From assembly GCF_004345365.1 (NCBI RefSeq), contig NZ_SLVF01000005.1:62001-126000 (forward strand): a DNA stretch of 64,000 bases, in the 5' to 3' direction. The notes under the pieces were generated by a model. That model searched no databases. It saw nothing but the letters and a program-made list of their open reading frames with translations, and was not told the origin of the DNA. Positions within the stretch are counted from its first letter, which is position 1; each line of letters begins with the position of its first letter. Both the position numbers and the translations under genes were made by a program. Source of the DNA: Kribbella sp. VKM Ac-2568. GTDB taxonomy: Bacteria; Actinomycetota; Actinomycetes; Propionibacteriales; Kribbellaceae. Positions 51,631-61,181 of the stretch are shown here, piece by piece.

Positions 51631-52920
51631 CTACTCGGTGACGTAGGGCTCACCGTCTGCCTTCGGGGCTCGGACTCGGCCGACCAGGCCGGCGACCGCG
51701 ATGATCGTCGCCAGGTAGGGGGCCATCAGCAACAGTTCGCCCGGGATCGGGGTCTGGATGATCTGCAGCTGCGACTGGAGCTGGGTGGCGAAGCCGAAGA
51801 ACAGCGCGGCCACCATCGCCCCGATCGGGTTCCAGCGGCCCATGATCAGCGCGGCCAGCGCGATGAACCCGTTGCCGGCCGTCATGTCCTTGCTGAACGA
51901 GCCGGCGTACCCGACGGTGAAGAAGGCGCCGCCGAGGCCGGCCAGCACCCCGGCCCACAGGACCGCGGAGTACCGGACGCGCTTGACCCTGATGCCGACC
52001 GTGTCCGCCGCCTTCGGGTGCTCGCCGACCGAGCGGACCCGAAGACCCCAGCGGGTCTCGAAGAGCACGAAGGTGACCACCGCGACCGCGATGTAGGTCA
52101 GGTAGACCAGGATCGTCTGGTTGAACAGGATCGGGCCGAAGAACGGGATGTCGCCCAGCAGCGGGATCTTCACGGCCGAGAGCACGTCGGGCGTGTTCAT
52201 GTTCGCCGCGTCCTCCTGCAGGAACTGGTCGAACAGATAGCCCGTGATGCCGGAGGCGAAGACCACCAGGACGACGCCGAGGACCACCTGGTTCACCAGG
52301 TACTTGATCGAGAAGACCGCCAGCAGCGCGGCCATCAGGACACCCGTCAGGGCGGCCGCGATCAGTGCCGCCGCCGAGCTGCCCGTCGTACTGGAGACGA
52401 CAGCCGCGGTGAAGGCTCCGACCAGGAACTGGCCCTCGATCGCGATGTTGATGACACCGGCCCGCTCACACAGCACCCCGGCCAGCGCGCCGAGGATCAG
52501 CGGGGTGGCGAAGTTCAGCGTGCCCTGGAACTGGTTGGCCAGCGGGAAGGTCTTACCCGCCGCCGCCCAGCACAGGAACGAGCCGATGAAGCAGATGCCG
52601 AGCAGGGTGGCGAGGTAGCCGGAGTACGACTGCGGGACCCGGCGCAGCACGTACGCCCCCGCGGCGATCACGCCGAGGATCCCGAGGATCAGGGCGGTCG
52701 CCTGGGCCGGTACGCCGAACAGGTTGTTCTGCAGATCGCCGGAGACCAGCTGGAAGGTCGCCTTGCCACCGTTGGTGAAGATCGCCAGCAGCAGGCCGAT
52801 CAGCGCGAACACCAGCATCAGGCTGCCGACCCGCAACCGCCGGGTCCGGTCGGCCGGAGCCTCGATCGCGGCCGGTGCCGGCACCCGCACGGTGTCGGGA
52901 GTGGTGGTCGTCTCGCTCAT
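51631..52920 (-). CDS. Nucleoside ABC transporter permease (BMP type, second)
   Basis: A 429-residue inner-membrane permease of the BPD_transp_2/YufQ-NupQ type. An N-terminal 30-residue soluble part is followed by about 11 helices, with LCERAGVINIAIEGQFLVGA the family signature near the middle and VGEHPKAADTVGIRVKRVRY as the coupling loop. It pairs with the permease upstream (ATGA overlap at 52917-52920). The ATG at 52920 is chosen for that overlap. Confidence 0.92.
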   Translation of the reverse strand: MSETTTTPDTVRVPAPAAIEAPADRTRRLRVGSLMLVFALIGLLLAIFTNGGKATFQLVSGDLQNNLFGVPAQATALILGILGVIAAGAYVLRRVPQSYSGYLATLLGICFIGSFLCWAAAGKTFPLANQFQGTLNFATPLILGALAGVLCERAGVINIAIEGQFLVGAFTAAVVSSTTGSSAAALIAAALTGVLMAALLAVFSIKYLVNQVVLGVVLVVFASGITGYLFDQFLQEDAANMNTPDVLSAVKIPLLGDIPFFGPILFNQTILVYLTYIAVAVVTFVLFETRWGLRVRSVGEHPKAADTVGIRVKRVRYSAVLWAGVLAGLGGAFFTVGYAGSFSKDMTAGNGFIALAALIMGRWNPIGAMVAALFFGFATQLQSQLQIIQTPIPGELLLMAPYLATIIAVAGLVGRVRAPKADGEPYVTE

Positions 52921-54125
52921 CCGTTCCAACCTTTCGCGAGGACGGCGCCGGCTCCGCGTTCCTTGGGCAGGAACGGGAAGATCGAGCGCACCAGCGCCGG
53001 GGCCGCGACGAACAGCACGATCACGGCCTGCAGGACGGTGGTCAGGGTCAGTGGCGTCTGGGTCTGCAACTGCATCTGCAGGCCACCGGCGTTCAGGGCG
53101 CCGAAGAGCAGGCCCGCCAGCACGGTGCCGAGCGGAGTACCGCGGCCCAGCAGGGCGACGGTGATCGCGTCGAAGCCGATCGTGGCGGCGACGCCGTCGG
53201 TCAATGGCAGGTCGGTGCCGAGCACCTGCTGGCTGCCGGCCAGCCCCGCGAGGGCACCGGCGATCACCATGGCGATCACGTAGGCCCGGCCCACCGACAT
53301 GCCCGCGGTCCGCGAGGCGTCGGCGTTCGCACCGACCGCGCGGAGCTCGAAGCCGACGGTCGAGCGGTTCAGCAGCCACCAGACGAAGACGGCGGCCAGC
53401 AAGGCGAGCAGGAAACCGGCGTGCAGCCGGGTGTCACCGAACTGCGGGAACTGCGCGTTCGGCTTCACGATCGGGCTGATCGGATCGTCGCGGCCGGGCC
53501 GCTTGAACGTCGTGGTGGTCAGCAACCACACCAGCAGGTAGATCGCGACATAGTTGAGCATGATCGTGACGATCACCTCGTGCGCGCCGGTACGAGCCTT
53601 CAGCACGCCGACCACGCCACCCCAGAGCGCACCACCGATCAGACCGGCGATCACCGCCACCAGCAGGTGCAGGCCCGGGGGCAGGTCCCAGGTGAAGCCG
53701 ACGTAGGAGGCGAAGATCGCGCCGATGATCAGCTGGCCCTGGGCGCCGATGTTGAACAGGCCGGCGCGGAACGCCAGCGAGACCGCGAGGCCGCCGCAGA
53801 TCAGCGGGGTGGCCTGGGTCAACGACTCGGCGATCTGATCGACGCCGCCGACCGCGCCGAGGAACAGCGCCTTGTAGGCCTCGCCGACCGCGGTCAGCGC
53901 CGCAGAAATAGTGTCCATCGGTGCCGCGCCGAAGTAGCCGGCCGCGGCCGTCACGTCGTCGTCGCCGATGATGATCAGGATCGCGCCGACCACCAGCGCC
54001 AGCACGATCGCGCTCAGCGAGACCAGCCCCTGGACCGCCCAGTTCGGCAGGCCGCTGCCGGACTCCTTCGCCGGCCCGGCGGGAACCGGTGTCTGCTCCG
54101 GCTCTGTGGCCGTGTCGTTGCTCAT
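52917..54125 (-). CDS. Nucleoside ABC transporter permease (BMP type, first)
   Basis: A 402-residue permease of the YufP/NupP type. Its soluble N-terminus (about 28 residues) precedes about nine helices. It has FRAGLFNIGAQGQLIIGAIF, the family signature, and LRAVGANADASRTAGMSVGR as the ATPase-contact loop, with THEVIVTIMLN-like TGAHEVIVTIMLNYVAIYLL. It follows the ATPase stop directly (TAGATG) and overlaps the second permease. The complex with BmpA and the ATPase imports nucleosides. Confidence 0.92.
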   Translation of the reverse strand: MSNDTATEPEQTPVPAGPAKESGSGLPNWAVQGLVSLSAIVLALVVGAILIIIGDDDVTAAAGYFGAAPMDTISAALTAVGEAYKALFLGAVGGVDQIAESLTQATPLICGGLAVSLAFRAGLFNIGAQGQLIIGAIFASYVGFTWDLPPGLHLLVAVIAGLIGGALWGGVVGVLKARTGAHEVIVTIMLNYVAIYLLVWLLTTTTFKRPGRDDPISPIVKPNAQFPQFGDTRLHAGFLLALLAAVFVWWLLNRSTVGFELRAVGANADASRTAGMSVGRAYVIAMVIAGALAGLAGSQQVLGTDLPLTDGVAATIGFDAITVALLGRGTPLGTVLAGLLFGALNAGGLQMQLQTQTPLTLTTVLQAVIVLFVAAPALVRSIFPFLPKERGAGAVLAKGWNG

Positions 54126-55685
54126 CTAGATGGTTCCCAACGTCGTCGGGTTCTCGGTTGCCACGACCTCGGCCTCGCTCTTCGAGGCGCCGGCCATCAT
54201 CAGGCCGAGCTCGTCACGGGGGGTGTCGGCCGGTACGACGCCGACTACCTTGCCGCGGTACATCACCGCGACCCGGTCGGCCAGCGCGGCGATCTCGTCC
54301 AGCTCGGTGGAGACGATCAGCACCGCGGTGCCGTTGTCGCGCTCCTTCACCATCCTGGTGTGCAGGAACTCGATCGAGCCGACGTCCACACCGCGGGTCG
54401 GCTGCGAGGCCACCAGCAGCTTCAGCGGCCGGGACAGCTCGCGGGCCAGCACGACCTTCTGCTGGTTGCCGCCGGACAGCGACGAGACGGCCAGGTCGGT
54501 GGACTGGGTGCGGATGTCGAACTCCTCGACCCGCTCCTGCGCGTTCTTCTCGATCTCGTCGGTCCGCAGCGAGAGGCCCTTGCCGAACGGCGCGCGGCGG
54601 GCCATGTCCAGCACCAGGTTCTCGGCGACGCTGAACGAGCCGACGAACCCGTCGTGGGCGCGGTCCTCGGGGATGTACCCGATGCCCGCGTCGAGCCGAT
54701 CGCGCGTGGTCCGGCCGGTCAGGTCGTTGCCGTCCAGCGAGATCCGGCCCGCGGCGATCGGGGTCAGCCCCAGCAGCGCCTCGGCGAGCTCGGTCTGACC
54801 GTTGCCCTGGACACCGGCCACGGCGAGGATCTCGCCCGCCCGGACCTCCAGGTCGACGCCGTCGACGGCGGTGAAGCCCCGCTCGTCGATCACCGTCAGG
54901 CCCTCGACCCGCAGTACCGTGTCGCCGGGGGTGGCGGGGTCCTTGTCGACCACCAGGTCGACCGCGCGCCCGACCATCAGCTCGGCGAGTTCCTCCTCGG
55001 TGGCCGACGGCTCGGCGCTGCCGACCACCTTGCCGCGGCGGATCACGGTGATCGTGTCCGCGATCGCCTTGACCTCTTTGAGTTTGTGGGTGATGAAGAC
55101 GATCGAGGTGCCGTTCTCCTTCAGCTGCCGCATCACCGCGATCAGTTCGTCGATCTCGGCCGGGGTGAGCACCGCGGTCGGCTCGTCCAGGATCAGCACC
55201 CTGGCGTTGTTGGCGAGCGCCTTGATGATCTCCACCCGTTGTTGCACGCCGACCGGGATGTCCTCCACGAGCGCCTCCGGGTCGACCTCGAACCCGTACC
55301 GCTCGGACAGCTCGGTGACCAGCGCGTCCGCCTTCTTGCGATCCAGTACGCCGACGGCGCGGGTGTACTCCCGCCCGAGCATGATGTTCTCGGCGACGGT
55401 GAACACCGGGACCAGCATGAAATGCTGGTGCACCATGCCGATACCTTGCGCGATCGCGTCGCTGGGCGAGTGGATCGCGACCTTCTCGCCGTCGATCAGG
55501 ATCTCGCCGGCGTCGGGCTGCAGCAACCCGTAGAGCATGTTCATCAGAGTGCTCTTGCCGGCGCCGTTCTCGCCGAGCAGGCAGTGGATCTGGCCCGGTT
55601 CGATCACCAGGTCGATGTGGTCGTTGGCGACCAGGGAGCCGAAGCTCTTGGTCAGCCCCGAGAGCTCTAGATGCATGCGGGCCAT
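54126..55685 (-). CDS. Nucleoside ABC transporter ATPase with two ABC domains
   Basis: A 519-residue fused ATPase. First domain: LGENGAGKSTLMNML, signature VGVQQRVEIIKAL (degenerate LSGGQ), LILDEPTAVLTPAE. Second domain: GVQGNGQTELAEALLGL in place of a Walker A (no GKT), LSGGNQQKVVLARELSR, LLVASQPTRGVD. The pattern of one proper and one degenerate site is usual for this transporter class. ATG 55685 is used, but ATG 55676 (MHLELSGLTKSFG) has better spacing from GGGGG. It lies downstream of bmpA beyond a strong hairpin. Confidence 0.93.
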   Translation of the reverse strand: MARMHLELSGLTKSFGSLVANDHIDLVIEPGQIHCLLGENGAGKSTLMNMLYGLLQPDAGEILIDGEKVAIHSPSDAIAQGIGMVHQHFMLVPVFTVAENIMLGREYTRAVGVLDRKKADALVTELSERYGFEVDPEALVEDIPVGVQQRVEIIKALANNARVLILDEPTAVLTPAEIDELIAVMRQLKENGTSIVFITHKLKEVKAIADTITVIRRGKVVGSAEPSATEEELAELMVGRAVDLVVDKDPATPGDTVLRVEGLTVIDERGFTAVDGVDLEVRAGEILAVAGVQGNGQTELAEALLGLTPIAAGRISLDGNDLTGRTTRDRLDAGIGYIPEDRAHDGFVGSFSVAENLVLDMARRAPFGKGLSLRTDEIEKNAQERVEEFDIRTQSTDLAVSSLSGGNQQKVVLARELSRPLKLLVASQPTRGVDVGSIEFLHTRMVKERDNGTAVLIVSTELDEIAALADRVAVMYRGKVVGVVPADTPRDELGLMMAGASKSEAEVVATENPTTLGTI

Positions 55686-55716
55686 GCCCCCTTCTTGACT
55701 ACAGCCTTCAGACGAC

Positions 55717-55759
55717 GAGCCAGGAAGGCCCGGACCTCAGCGGTCCGCCTTCCTGGCTC
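55717..55759 (-). terminator. Attenuator-like hairpin between bmpA and the transporter genes
   Basis: GAGCCAGGAAGG-CC-CGGACC pairs with GGTCCG-CCTTCCTGGCTC around TCAGC: 18 base pairs with only a two-base bulge. No T-tract follows in the direction of transcription. It could protect the upstream bmpA message or partly stop transcription, giving more binding protein than transporter. Confidence 0.7.
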
Positions 55760-55793
55760 GCACCGTACTACTCGGCGGTGACGACGTCGTGGA

Positions 55794-56873
55794 TCAGGAC
55801 GCCTTCGGCTGCACCTTGGACTCGATGGTGATCTTGCCGCTGATGATGTCGGCCTTGATCTGCTCCAACTCGCTCTTCACGTCCGCCGGGACCTTGGAGT
55901 CGAACTCGTGGAACGGCGCCAGCCCCGTCCCGCCGTTCTGCATCGTGCCGATGAACTGGCTGTTGTCGAACTTGTTGTCGACCACGGACACGACCGCGTC
56001 GTGGACGGCGACGTCCATGCCCTTCTCCACGCTGGAGATCAGCACCGAGCAGTACTCCGCGGCGCTCACGCAGCCGTCGGTGTCGACCCAGATCGCGTTC
56101 ACCTTGCCGTTGCTCGCCTTGGCCGCCTGCAGACCGCCCAGACCGGACGGACCGGCCACCGGGAAGATGACGTCGGCGCCCTGGGTGATCAGGTTCTGCG
56201 CGGTGTTCTGGCCCTTCGCCTTGTCCTCGAAGTCACCGGTGAACAGACCGGCCTGCTTCGCGTCGTCCCAGCCGAGCACCTGGACGTTCTTGCTCTTCTG
56301 CTTGTTGTAGTACCGCACACCCTCGGCGAAACCGTCCATGAAGATGGTCACCGTCGGGATCTTGATGCCGCCGTAGGTGCCGACCTTGCCGGTCTTCGAC
56401 ATCGCCGCGGCCAGGTAACCGGCCTGGAAGCTGCTCTGCGCGGTGTTGAAGGCGAGCGGCTTGAGGTTGGCGATCGGCTTGGCCGGCGCCGAGTCGACGA
56501 TCGCGAACTTGATGTTCGGGTTCGCCTGGGCCGCCTTGTCGGTGGCGTCCTCGAGCTTGAAGCCGACGGCGACGATGACGTTGCACTTCGCCTGGACCAT
56601 CGCGGTCATGTTCGTCGGGTAGTCGTTGTCCGACTTCGACTCGGCCTTGACCTCGGTCAGGCCCTTCTCCTTCACCGCTGACTGGAGACCGGCGTACGAC
56701 GTCTGGTTGAACGACTTGTCGTCGAAACCACCGGAGTCGGAGACCATGCAGGCCTTGAAGTCCTTGTTGGCGTCACCGCCGCCCGCCGTGTCCTCGGCCG
56801 GCTTGCTGCCACAAGCGGCGACGGCGAGCGTCACCGCACCCACGATCGCCAATCCCCGCACGTACTTCTTCAC
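55794..56873 (-). CDS. BMP-family nucleoside-binding lipoprotein
   Basis: A 359-residue substrate-binding lipoprotein (Bmp/Med family, PnrA-like). It has a lipobox ending at Cys21 (LAVAAC), then MVSDSGGFDDKSFNQTSYAG, the family's N-terminal signature, and ADVIFPVAGPSGLGGLQAAK, WVDTDGCVSA in the second lobe. It captures nucleosides for the transporter encoded downstream. The GTG at 56873 follows AAAGGAGACGTCCG. It is the first gene of the operon bmpA-ATPase-permease-permease-cdd-deoA. Confidence 0.93.
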   Translation of the reverse strand: MKKYVRGLAIVGAVTLAVAACGSKPAEDTAGGGDANKDFKACMVSDSGGFDDKSFNQTSYAGLQSAVKEKGLTEVKAESKSDNDYPTNMTAMVQAKCNVIVAVGFKLEDATDKAAQANPNIKFAIVDSAPAKPIANLKPLAFNTAQSSFQAGYLAAAMSKTGKVGTYGGIKIPTVTIFMDGFAEGVRYYNKQKSKNVQVLGWDDAKQAGLFTGDFEDKAKGQNTAQNLITQGADVIFPVAGPSGLGGLQAAKASNGKVNAIWVDTDGCVSAAEYCSVLISSVEKGMDVAVHDAVVSVVDNKFDNSQFIGTMQNGGTGLAPFHEFDSKVPADVKSELEQIKADIISGKITIESKVQPKAS

Positions 56874-57127
56874 CGGACGTCTCCTTTGTCGACCGAAAAT
56901 CTCTTACCCGGCACGCCTTCCCCAGCGTGCCGCATCCGCAGACTATAGGGGCCGCCACGCCCTTCTTGAACGCCAAGACACCCTCGATACCGGAAAGTGA
57001 CCGGCGCGTAGGTCAGACCGCCGCAATTCCTTCATTGTGTCGAAGACCCGATCACGGACAGTGACCGAATGGCCGAGCCGGTCCTCACCGGTAAGCACCG
57101 TTCGGGCCGGATGAGATGATCCCCGGC

Positions 57128-58315
57128 ATGACGACTTCGCATCATCCGGCGCTTGCCGACGTGAAATCGCGCGTTGACCAGGTGCGGGAAGAGGTGGTCG
57201 CGGTGCGGCGTGACCTGCACGCCCACCCCGAACTCGGCTGGCACGAGGTCCGCACCACGGAGGTACTGCGGCAGCGGCTGACCGCCGCCGGACTGTCGCC
57301 ACAGGTGCTCCCGACCGGTACCGGCCTGATCTGCGACATCGGCTCGGGTGACACCTGCGTCGCCCTGCGCGCTGACATCGATGCCCTGCCCGTCCCGGAT
57401 GCGGTCGACGCCCCCTGGCGCTCGGGTATCGAGGGAGTCGCCCACGCCTGCGGGCACGACGTCCACACGGCTGCTCTGCTGGGCGCCGGTCTCGTGCTGG
57501 CGGGGATGGCAGCAGACGGGCTGCTCGACCGGCGGGTGCGGCTGATCTTCCAGCCGGCGGAGGAAGTCATGCCCGGCGGCGCGCTCGGAGTGATCGCCGC
57601 CGGCGGGCTCGAAGGGGTGCACCGGATCTACGGACTGCACTGCGACCCGCGGCTGGAGGTCGGGCAGATCGGCCTCCGGGTCGGCGCACTGACCGCCGCG
57701 GCGGACCGGATTCTCGTTCGCCTGAACGGTCCTGGCGGTCACACGTCGAGGCCGCATCTCACCGCGGACCTGGTGTACGCGCTCGCAACCCTGGTCACCG
57801 AACTCCCGGCCGCGCTCACCCGCCGGGTCGACCCGCGCGCGGGAATGTCGCTGGTGTGGGGGCGGATCACCTCGGGGTCCGCGGCGAACGCGATCCCCGC
57901 TCGCGGCGAGGTCGAGGGCACGCTGCGCTGTCTCGACGTGAATGCCTGGCGGCTCGCGGCCGAGTTGATCCCGACGCTCGCGGAGCAACTCGTCTCGCCG
58001 TACGGGGTGGAGGTCGACACCGAGGTCACCCACGGCGTACCGCCGGTGATGAACGACGCTGCCGCGATCGAGGTGTTCAAGACGGCCGTCGAGCGCACCA
58101 TGGGCACCGGAGCAGTCGCCGCGACCGACCAGAGCCTGGGAGGAGAGGACTTCGCCTGGTACCTGGAGCATGTGCCGGGAGCGATGGCCCGGCTCGGCGT
58201 ACGGCCTGCCGGGGTCGAGACGGCCGCCGACCTGCACACGCCTGGCTTCAACCCGTCCGAGGACGCGATCGCCCTCGGCACCACGCTGTTCGCCGCCTCC
58301 GCGTTGCTGGACTGA
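57128..58315 (+). CDS. M20-family amidohydrolase
   Basis: A 395-residue metal-dependent amidohydrolase. It has RRDLHAHPELGWHE, LRADIDALPV, ACGHDVHTAALLGAG, the Glu pair in FQPAEEVMPGG, and a dimerisation domain with LNGPGGHTSRPHLTAD; SLGGEDFAWYLEHVPG holds the last metal ligand. The family cleaves N-acyl amino acids and similar amides. ATG 57128 gives MTTSHH. It is divergent from bmpA. Mycobacterial genomes also carry amidohydrolases (amiA1/amiB1) close to pmmB, deoA and cdd, so the neighbourhood is conserved. Confidence 0.9.
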   Translation: MTTSHHPALADVKSRVDQVREEVVAVRRDLHAHPELGWHEVRTTEVLRQRLTAAGLSPQVLPTGTGLICDIGSGDTCVALRADIDALPVPDAVDAPWRSGIEGVAHACGHDVHTAALLGAGLVLAGMAADGLLDRRVRLIFQPAEEVMPGGALGVIAAGGLEGVHRIYGLHCDPRLEVGQIGLRVGALTAAADRILVRLNGPGGHTSRPHLTADLVYALATLVTELPAALTRRVDPRAGMSLVWGRITSGSAANAIPARGEVEGTLRCLDVNAWRLAAELIPTLAEQLVSPYGVEVDTEVTHGVPPVMNDAAAIEVFKTAVERTMGTGAVAATDQSLGGEDFAWYLEHVPGAMARLGVRPAGVETAADLHTPGFNPSEDAIALGTTLFAASALLD

Positions 58316-58340
58316 GCGCCACGGCGCGCTGCCGGGCTAG

Positions 58341-59921
58341 CTAGAAGGTGTCGGCGGGGACGTAGACGCCCCAGACCTCGCGGAGGGCATTGGAGACCTC
58401 ACCGACGGTGGCGCGGGCTCTCAGGGCTTCCTTCATCGGGTAGAGGCAGTTGTCCGAGCCGCGGGCGGCCGCCTGCAACTCGAGCAGCGCCTTGTCGACG
58501 GCTGCCTGGTCACGCTCGGCGCGGAGCCGGGCGAGCCGGTCCACCTGCTGCGCCTCGATCGCCGGATCGACCCGGAGCGGCTCGTACGGCTCCTCCTCGG
58601 CGACCTTGAACTTGTTCAGCCCGACGACGACCCGCTCGGCGGAGTCGATCTGCTGCGCGATCCGGTACGCCGAGCGCTCGATCTCCTGCTTCTGGAATCC
58701 CTTCTCGATGGCCGCGACGGCACCACCGAACTCCTCCACCCGGTCCATCAACTCCCGGGCGGCGGCCTCCACCTCGTCGGTGAGCGACTCCACGACGTAC
58801 GAGCCGGCGAAGGGATCCACCGTGGCGGTGACGTCGGTCTCGTAGGCGAGCACCTGCTGGGTCCGCAGCGCGAGGCGCGCCGCCTTCTCGGTGGGGAGCG
58901 CGATCGCCTCGTCGTACGAGTTGGTGTGCAGGGACTGCGTGCCGCCGAGCACGGCCGCCAGACCCTGGATCGCGACCCGGACGAGGTTCACCTCGGGCTG
59001 CTGCGCGGTCAGCTGTACTCCGGCCGTCTGGGTGTGGAAGCGCAGCATCAGGGATTTCGGGTTCTTCGCGTTGAACTCGTCGCGCATCACCTGGGCCCAG
59101 ATCCGCCGGGCGGCGCGGAACTTCGCCACCTCCTCGAGCAGCGTCGTCCGGGAGACGAAGAAGAAGGACAGCCGCGGGGCGAAGGTGTCCACGTCGAGGC
59201 CGGCCGCGACCGCGGCACGGACGTATTCGATGCCGTCGGCAAGGGTGAAGGCGATCTCCTGCGCGGGCGTCGCACCGGCCTCGGCCATGTGGTAGCCGGA
59301 GATCGAGATGGTGTTCCAGCGCGGCAGCTCGGTCTGGCAGTAGGCGAAGATGTCGCTGATCAGCCGCAGCGACTCCTTCGGTGGGTAGATGTAGGTGCCG
59401 CGGGCGATGTACTCCTTCAGCACGTCGTTCTGGATCGTGCCGGTCAGCTTGTCGCCGGAGACGCCCTGCTCCTCGGCCACCAGTTGGTAGAGCAGCAACA
59501 GCACCGAGCCGGGCGCGTTGATGGTCATCGAGGTGGACACCTGGTCCAGCGGGATCCGGTCGAACAGCACCCGCATGTCGTCGATCGAGTCGATCGCCAC
59601 CCCGACCTTGCCGACCTCGCCGTGCGCAATCGCGGCGTCGGAGTCGTACCCCATCTGGGTCGGCAGATCGAACGCGACGGACAGCCCCATCGTGCCCGCG
59701 TCGATCAGCTGGTGGTACCGCTGGTTCGACTCGGCCGCGGTCCCGAACCCGGCGTACTGCCGCATCGTCCAGGGCCGTTGCGTGTACATCGTCGGGTAGA
59801 CGCCCCGGGTGAACGGAAACTCCCCGGGCGCACCCAACTTCTCCACGGGGTCGAACCCCGCGAGCCGATCGGGCCCATACACGGGCTCGAAATCCCACCC
59901 GGACTCGGTTTGATGGCTCAT
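58341..59921 (-). CDS. Acyl-CoA mutase large subunit (methylmalonyl-CoA mutase type) without B12 domain
   Basis: A 526-residue catalytic subunit of a B12-dependent mutase, (R)-methylmalonyl-CoA to succinyl-CoA. It has the substrate tunnel motif [19 protein letters not shown] (Tyr46), [20 protein letters not shown] and [20 protein letters not shown]. Tyr in TMY and Arg in IARGTY agree with methylmalonyl-CoA rather than isobutyryl-CoA use. The protein stops at about 525 residues, so the cobalamin-binding domain must come from another gene, not in this window. The ATG at 59921 follows GGGGGG closely. Confidence 0.9.
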   Translation of the reverse strand: MSHQTESGWDFEPVYGPDRLAGFDPVEKLGAPGEFPFTRGVYPTMYTQRPWTMRQYAGFGTAAESNQRYHQLIDAGTMGLSVAFDLPTQMGYDSDAAIAHGEVGKVGVAIDSIDDMRVLFDRIPLDQVSTSMTINAPGSVLLLLYQLVAEEQGVSGDKLTGTIQNDVLKEYIARGTYIYPPKESLRLISDIFAYCQTELPRWNTISISGYHMAEAGATPAQEIAFTLADGIEYVRAAVAAGLDVDTFAPRLSFFFVSRTTLLEEVAKFRAARRIWAQVMRDEFNAKNPKSLMLRFHTQTAGVQLTAQQPEVNLVRVAIQGLAAVLGGTQSLHTNSYDEAIALPTEKAARLALRTQQVLAYETDVTATVDPFAGSYVVESLTDEVEAAARELMDRVEEFGGAVAAIEKGFQKQEIERSAYRIAQQIDSAERVVVGLNKFKVAEEEPYEPLRVDPAIEAQQVDRLARLRAERDQAAVDKALLELQAAARGSDNCLYPMKEALRARATVGEVSNALREVWGVYVPADTF

Positions 59922-60176
59922 CCCCCCACGGTAGTGGGACCACGCCCCCACTGGTATGCACCAGCGGGTGAGATCGCGCACGCCACTCCTGTGCGTTCCA
60001 GCACACCCCCTGGGATAGGTCCACGGCTCTCCGCCCCCTGGAAGGACCCCGGCATGTCCCTGCCCCAGCCCGCTCTTCGCCGTACTGGCCGGCTGGCGAG
60101 TCGAGCTGCGAGTGCTTCGCGGCAAGCCGGAACTGACCGTGAGGAACGAAGAGGTCTGGCAAGTACCTGAGTGAGG

Positions 60177-60956
60177 TCAGTCCCACCAGAAGGACCAGGT
60201 GTTGCGGCCCTGGATCGTCTCGGCGTACTCGAGCAGGCTGCCTGGTCCTTGCTCCACGTTGTCCGGGCAGAAGACGACGTGCTCGGCCGCGACCTGTACT
60301 GCGTGCTCAGGTGTCACCGGAGGCGCCGCCACGCTGAGGTCCATGGTGTCGAAGCCGAGCCGCACCAGCCGTACTCCGAAGCGCTCCTCCCAGCTCCGGA
60401 GGATCGCGAGCAGGGGAGCCAACTCGTTCGAGTGGTTCATCGGGCCGCTCCACCCGACCACGGCCGGCAGGTCCGCGCCCCGGGCAGCCGGTGCGAGCAG
60501 TAGGCGGGAGTCCGGTCCAAGGCCGAGCTCACCGGCGAACCACACGGCGACCTCGCCAGGTTCCGCCATCGGCTCGCCGGCCGCGGCCAGGCCGGGGAAC
60601 TCCTGACCGAAAGGCTTGAAGTCGTCGAAGGGGTCGTCGCCGAAGAACACCACCTCGCCCTCGACCGGGGTCACCAGCCCGGCCCAGAAGTCCCGCATCA
60701 CTGTCAAGGGATCCATGCCGTCGATGTCCGCCACCGGCTCGACGAAGAGCCCGTCGGTCCAGGCCTGCGCGTCGGTGATCACCGGCCACAGTCCGGTCCG
60801 GAGGTGCGCCGCGAGCAACCGCTGGTACAGCTCGGCATCGGGCGGGCCCTCGCTCAGCCAGAACAGCGGCGGTCCGCCGGCGTCACCGACCAGACGGCCA
60901 GGCGGCAGATCGTCGGGAAGGGAGGCGGTCAGGTCGGCGGGCAGGTCGGCGGGCAC
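60177..60956 (-). CDS. DUF4253-domain protein
   Basis: A 259-residue soluble protein with the DUF4253 pattern at its end (LAPLLAILRSWEERFGVRLV, RLGFDTMDLSVAAPPVTPEH, NTWSFWWD). The first 60 residues are Pro/Asp/Leu-rich (PADLPADLTASLPDDLPPGR). Family function is unknown; such genes are common and single in actinobacteria. The GTG at 60956 follows GGGAGGATTTCGCC. No functional link to neighbours is apparent. Confidence 0.88.
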   Translation of the reverse strand: MPADLPADLTASLPDDLPPGRLVGDAGGPPLFWLSEGPPDAELYQRLLAAHLRTGLWPVITDAQAWTDGLFVEPVADIDGMDPLTVMRDFWAGLVTPVEGEVVFFGDDPFDDFKPFGQEFPGLAAAGEPMAEPGEVAVWFAGELGLGPDSRLLLAPAARGADLPAVVGWSGPMNHSNELAPLLAILRSWEERFGVRLVRLGFDTMDLSVAAPPVTPEHAVQVAAEHVVFCPDNVEQGPGSLLEYAETIQGRNTWSFWWD

Positions 60957-61033
60957 GGCGAAATCCTCCCATTCGTCATCGGGTGGTCATCTGCGGGCCG
61001 CTGATTCCTCGACAGGGCTGGAATGCAGCGTCA

Positions 61034-61058
61034 CCGGTGTGAAGGGCGGTCACACCGG
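61034..61058. repeat. Inverted repeat CCGGTGTGA-N7-TCACACCGG
   Basis: Perfect 9-bp arms with centre about 136 bp before the secreted propeller-like gene and 80 bp after the start of the divergent DUF4253 gene. No T-tract follows. It may be an operator for either gene. A possible -10 (TAATGT) for the right-hand gene lies at about 61094. Confidence 0.55.
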
Positions 61059-61181
61059 CTGCTTCGCCTTTGCCCGCCCGTGAGATTCCTTCTAATGTGA
61101 CCGTGTTCCGGGGGAATGACCTTCGTACCTTGTACAGCTTCACGGCCGGACTCGGCCTGGACACCTGAAAGCGGAGTATTG

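Noticed and set aside
52875-55670. A 931-codon open frame opposite the nucleoside transporter genes
   Set aside because: It spans two genes and the boundary between them, has no motif and is rich in Asp/Arg/Gln, typical of antisense shadow frames.
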